DNA of 64,000 bases from Egibacteraceae bacterium (GTDB lineage Bacteria; Actinomycetota; Nitriliruptoria; Euzebyales; Egibacteraceae). A model generated the notes under the pieces. That model had not been told where the DNA came from. It was given only the letters and a program-made list of their open reading frames with translations, and ran no database searches. A program made the translations under genes and the position numbers. The DNA lies in contig DATLGH010000034.1 in assembly GCA_035540635.1 (NCBI GenBank), positions 1 to 64,000 of the forward strand, given 5' to 3'. Positions 63,742-64,000 of this stretch are shown in pieces (position 1 is the stretch's first letter; every line of letters starts with the position of its first letter).

Positions 63742-64000
63742 ATGTCCGACACCGCGCTCACGGAACCGCCCGCTACCGCTCAGCCCGCGACGCGCCTGCG
63801 GCTGTCGTTCTCCCGCGTGGACACCTATCTCACGTGCCCGTTGAAGTTCCGCTTCGCCTACGTCGAGCGACTCCCCCAGCAGCCGAGCCCGAGCCTGTCC
63901 TGGGGGTCGTCGGTGCACGCCGCGCTCGAAGCGTGGTGGGACCGCAAGCTGCCCCAGCCGCCTCCGGTGGAGGACCTCCTCCAGGCGCTCTACGACGGCT
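63742..64000 (+). CDS. PD-(D/E)XK nuclease, RecB/Cas4-like, 5' part only
   Basis: The frame opens at ATG 63742 and runs off the window after 86 residues. After a short linker it reads LRLSFSRVDTYLTCPLKFRF, then AYVERLPQQPSPSLSWGSSV and HAALEAWWDRKLPQPPPVED, the N-terminus of the PDDEXK_1 (RecB C-terminal/Cas4-like) family. The CPLKF Cys is the first ligand of a possible Fe-S cluster, and the His of GSSVHAALE belongs to the active site. No cas gene is in view, so a DNA-repair exonuclease is more likely than Cas4. Confidence 0.8.
   Translation, partial: MSDTALTEPPATAQPATRLRLSFSRVDTYLTCPLKFRFAYVERLPQQPSPSLSWGSSVHAALEAWWDRKLPQPPPVEDLLQALYDG

Noticed and set aside
63742-64000. Cas4 of a CRISPR system
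   Set aside because: The visible N-terminus fits RecB/Cas4-like nucleases, but no repeat array or other cas gene is in the window.

Overview
The window is about 64 kb of very GC-rich DNA, with coding regions mostly above 70% GC. Genes start with ATG or GTG, often overlap as ATGA or GTGA, and many have TAnnnT promoter boxes placed for leaderless or nearly leaderless transcripts. The gene content (sufR-B-D-C-S-U operon with SufU, MarP-like protease, class II DAHP synthase, LytR-CpsA-Psr protein, HSD10-type dehydrogenase, no outer-membrane genes) points to a Gram-positive actinobacterium. I would guess a deep-branching class such as Nitriliruptoria or Thermoleophilia, but the sequence alone does not settle that. 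There is no prophage, insertion sequence, CRISPR array or rRNA operon. One tRNA gene (Val, CAC) is present.

Layout. 0-1.7 kb: the 5' part of a minus-strand membrane-anchored protein missing from simple ORF lists, divergent from a thiolase. 1.7-4.4 kb: a membrane histidine kinase, a degenerate receiver on the opposite strand, and a NarL/LuxR-type response regulator. 4.5-13.8 kb: a Tad (Flp) pilus locus with flp, a frameshifted second flp, tadE, a TadG-like gene, cpaB, cpaE, cpaF, a VWA-tadB fusion, tadC, and a DnaB-like ATPase coupled to tadC. A lipoprotein peptidase follows. 15.3-18.1 kb: a small accessory patch with a Uma2 nuclease, duplicated gene fragments, a nucleotidyltransferase pair resembling a toxin-antitoxin module, and a coiled-coil membrane protein. 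18.1-28.7 kb: rpe, tRNA-Val, an orphan anti-sigma-like protein, and envelope genes (LCP, GT-C, M23, VanW, two CNNM transporters). 28.7-38.1 kb: a hydrolase, then the Fe-S assembly operon sufR-sufB-sufD-Rieske-sufC-sufS-sufU-sufT, with moeZ beyond. 38.2-42.4 kb: a single-domain response regulator, a sugar nucleotidyltransferase, an ABC-2 exporter and an S1 protein. 42.5-54.8 kb: mutM, pruA, an HSD10-type SDR, DAHP synthase, a MarP-like protease, serB, an aminotransferase, a secreted protease and a PEBP protein. 54.9-64 kb: a DUF2231-Rieske fusion, DUF368, DUF2254, a complete oligopeptide ABC operon, and the start of a RecB/Cas4-like nuclease.

How parts work together. An AT-rich 16-bp palindrome occurs as an exact copy and a 13/16 copy upstream of flp, and as a 13/16 copy just upstream of the response regulator. 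The kinase/regulator pair therefore probably controls both itself and the Tad pilus. The pilus operon is unusual in two ways: its TadB carries an extracellular von Willebrand A domain, and it ends with a DnaB-family RecA-fold ATPase. This is the best candidate here for something poorly described. The suf operon is self-contained, with its own [Fe-S]-sensing repressor and a Rieske-type ferredoxin.
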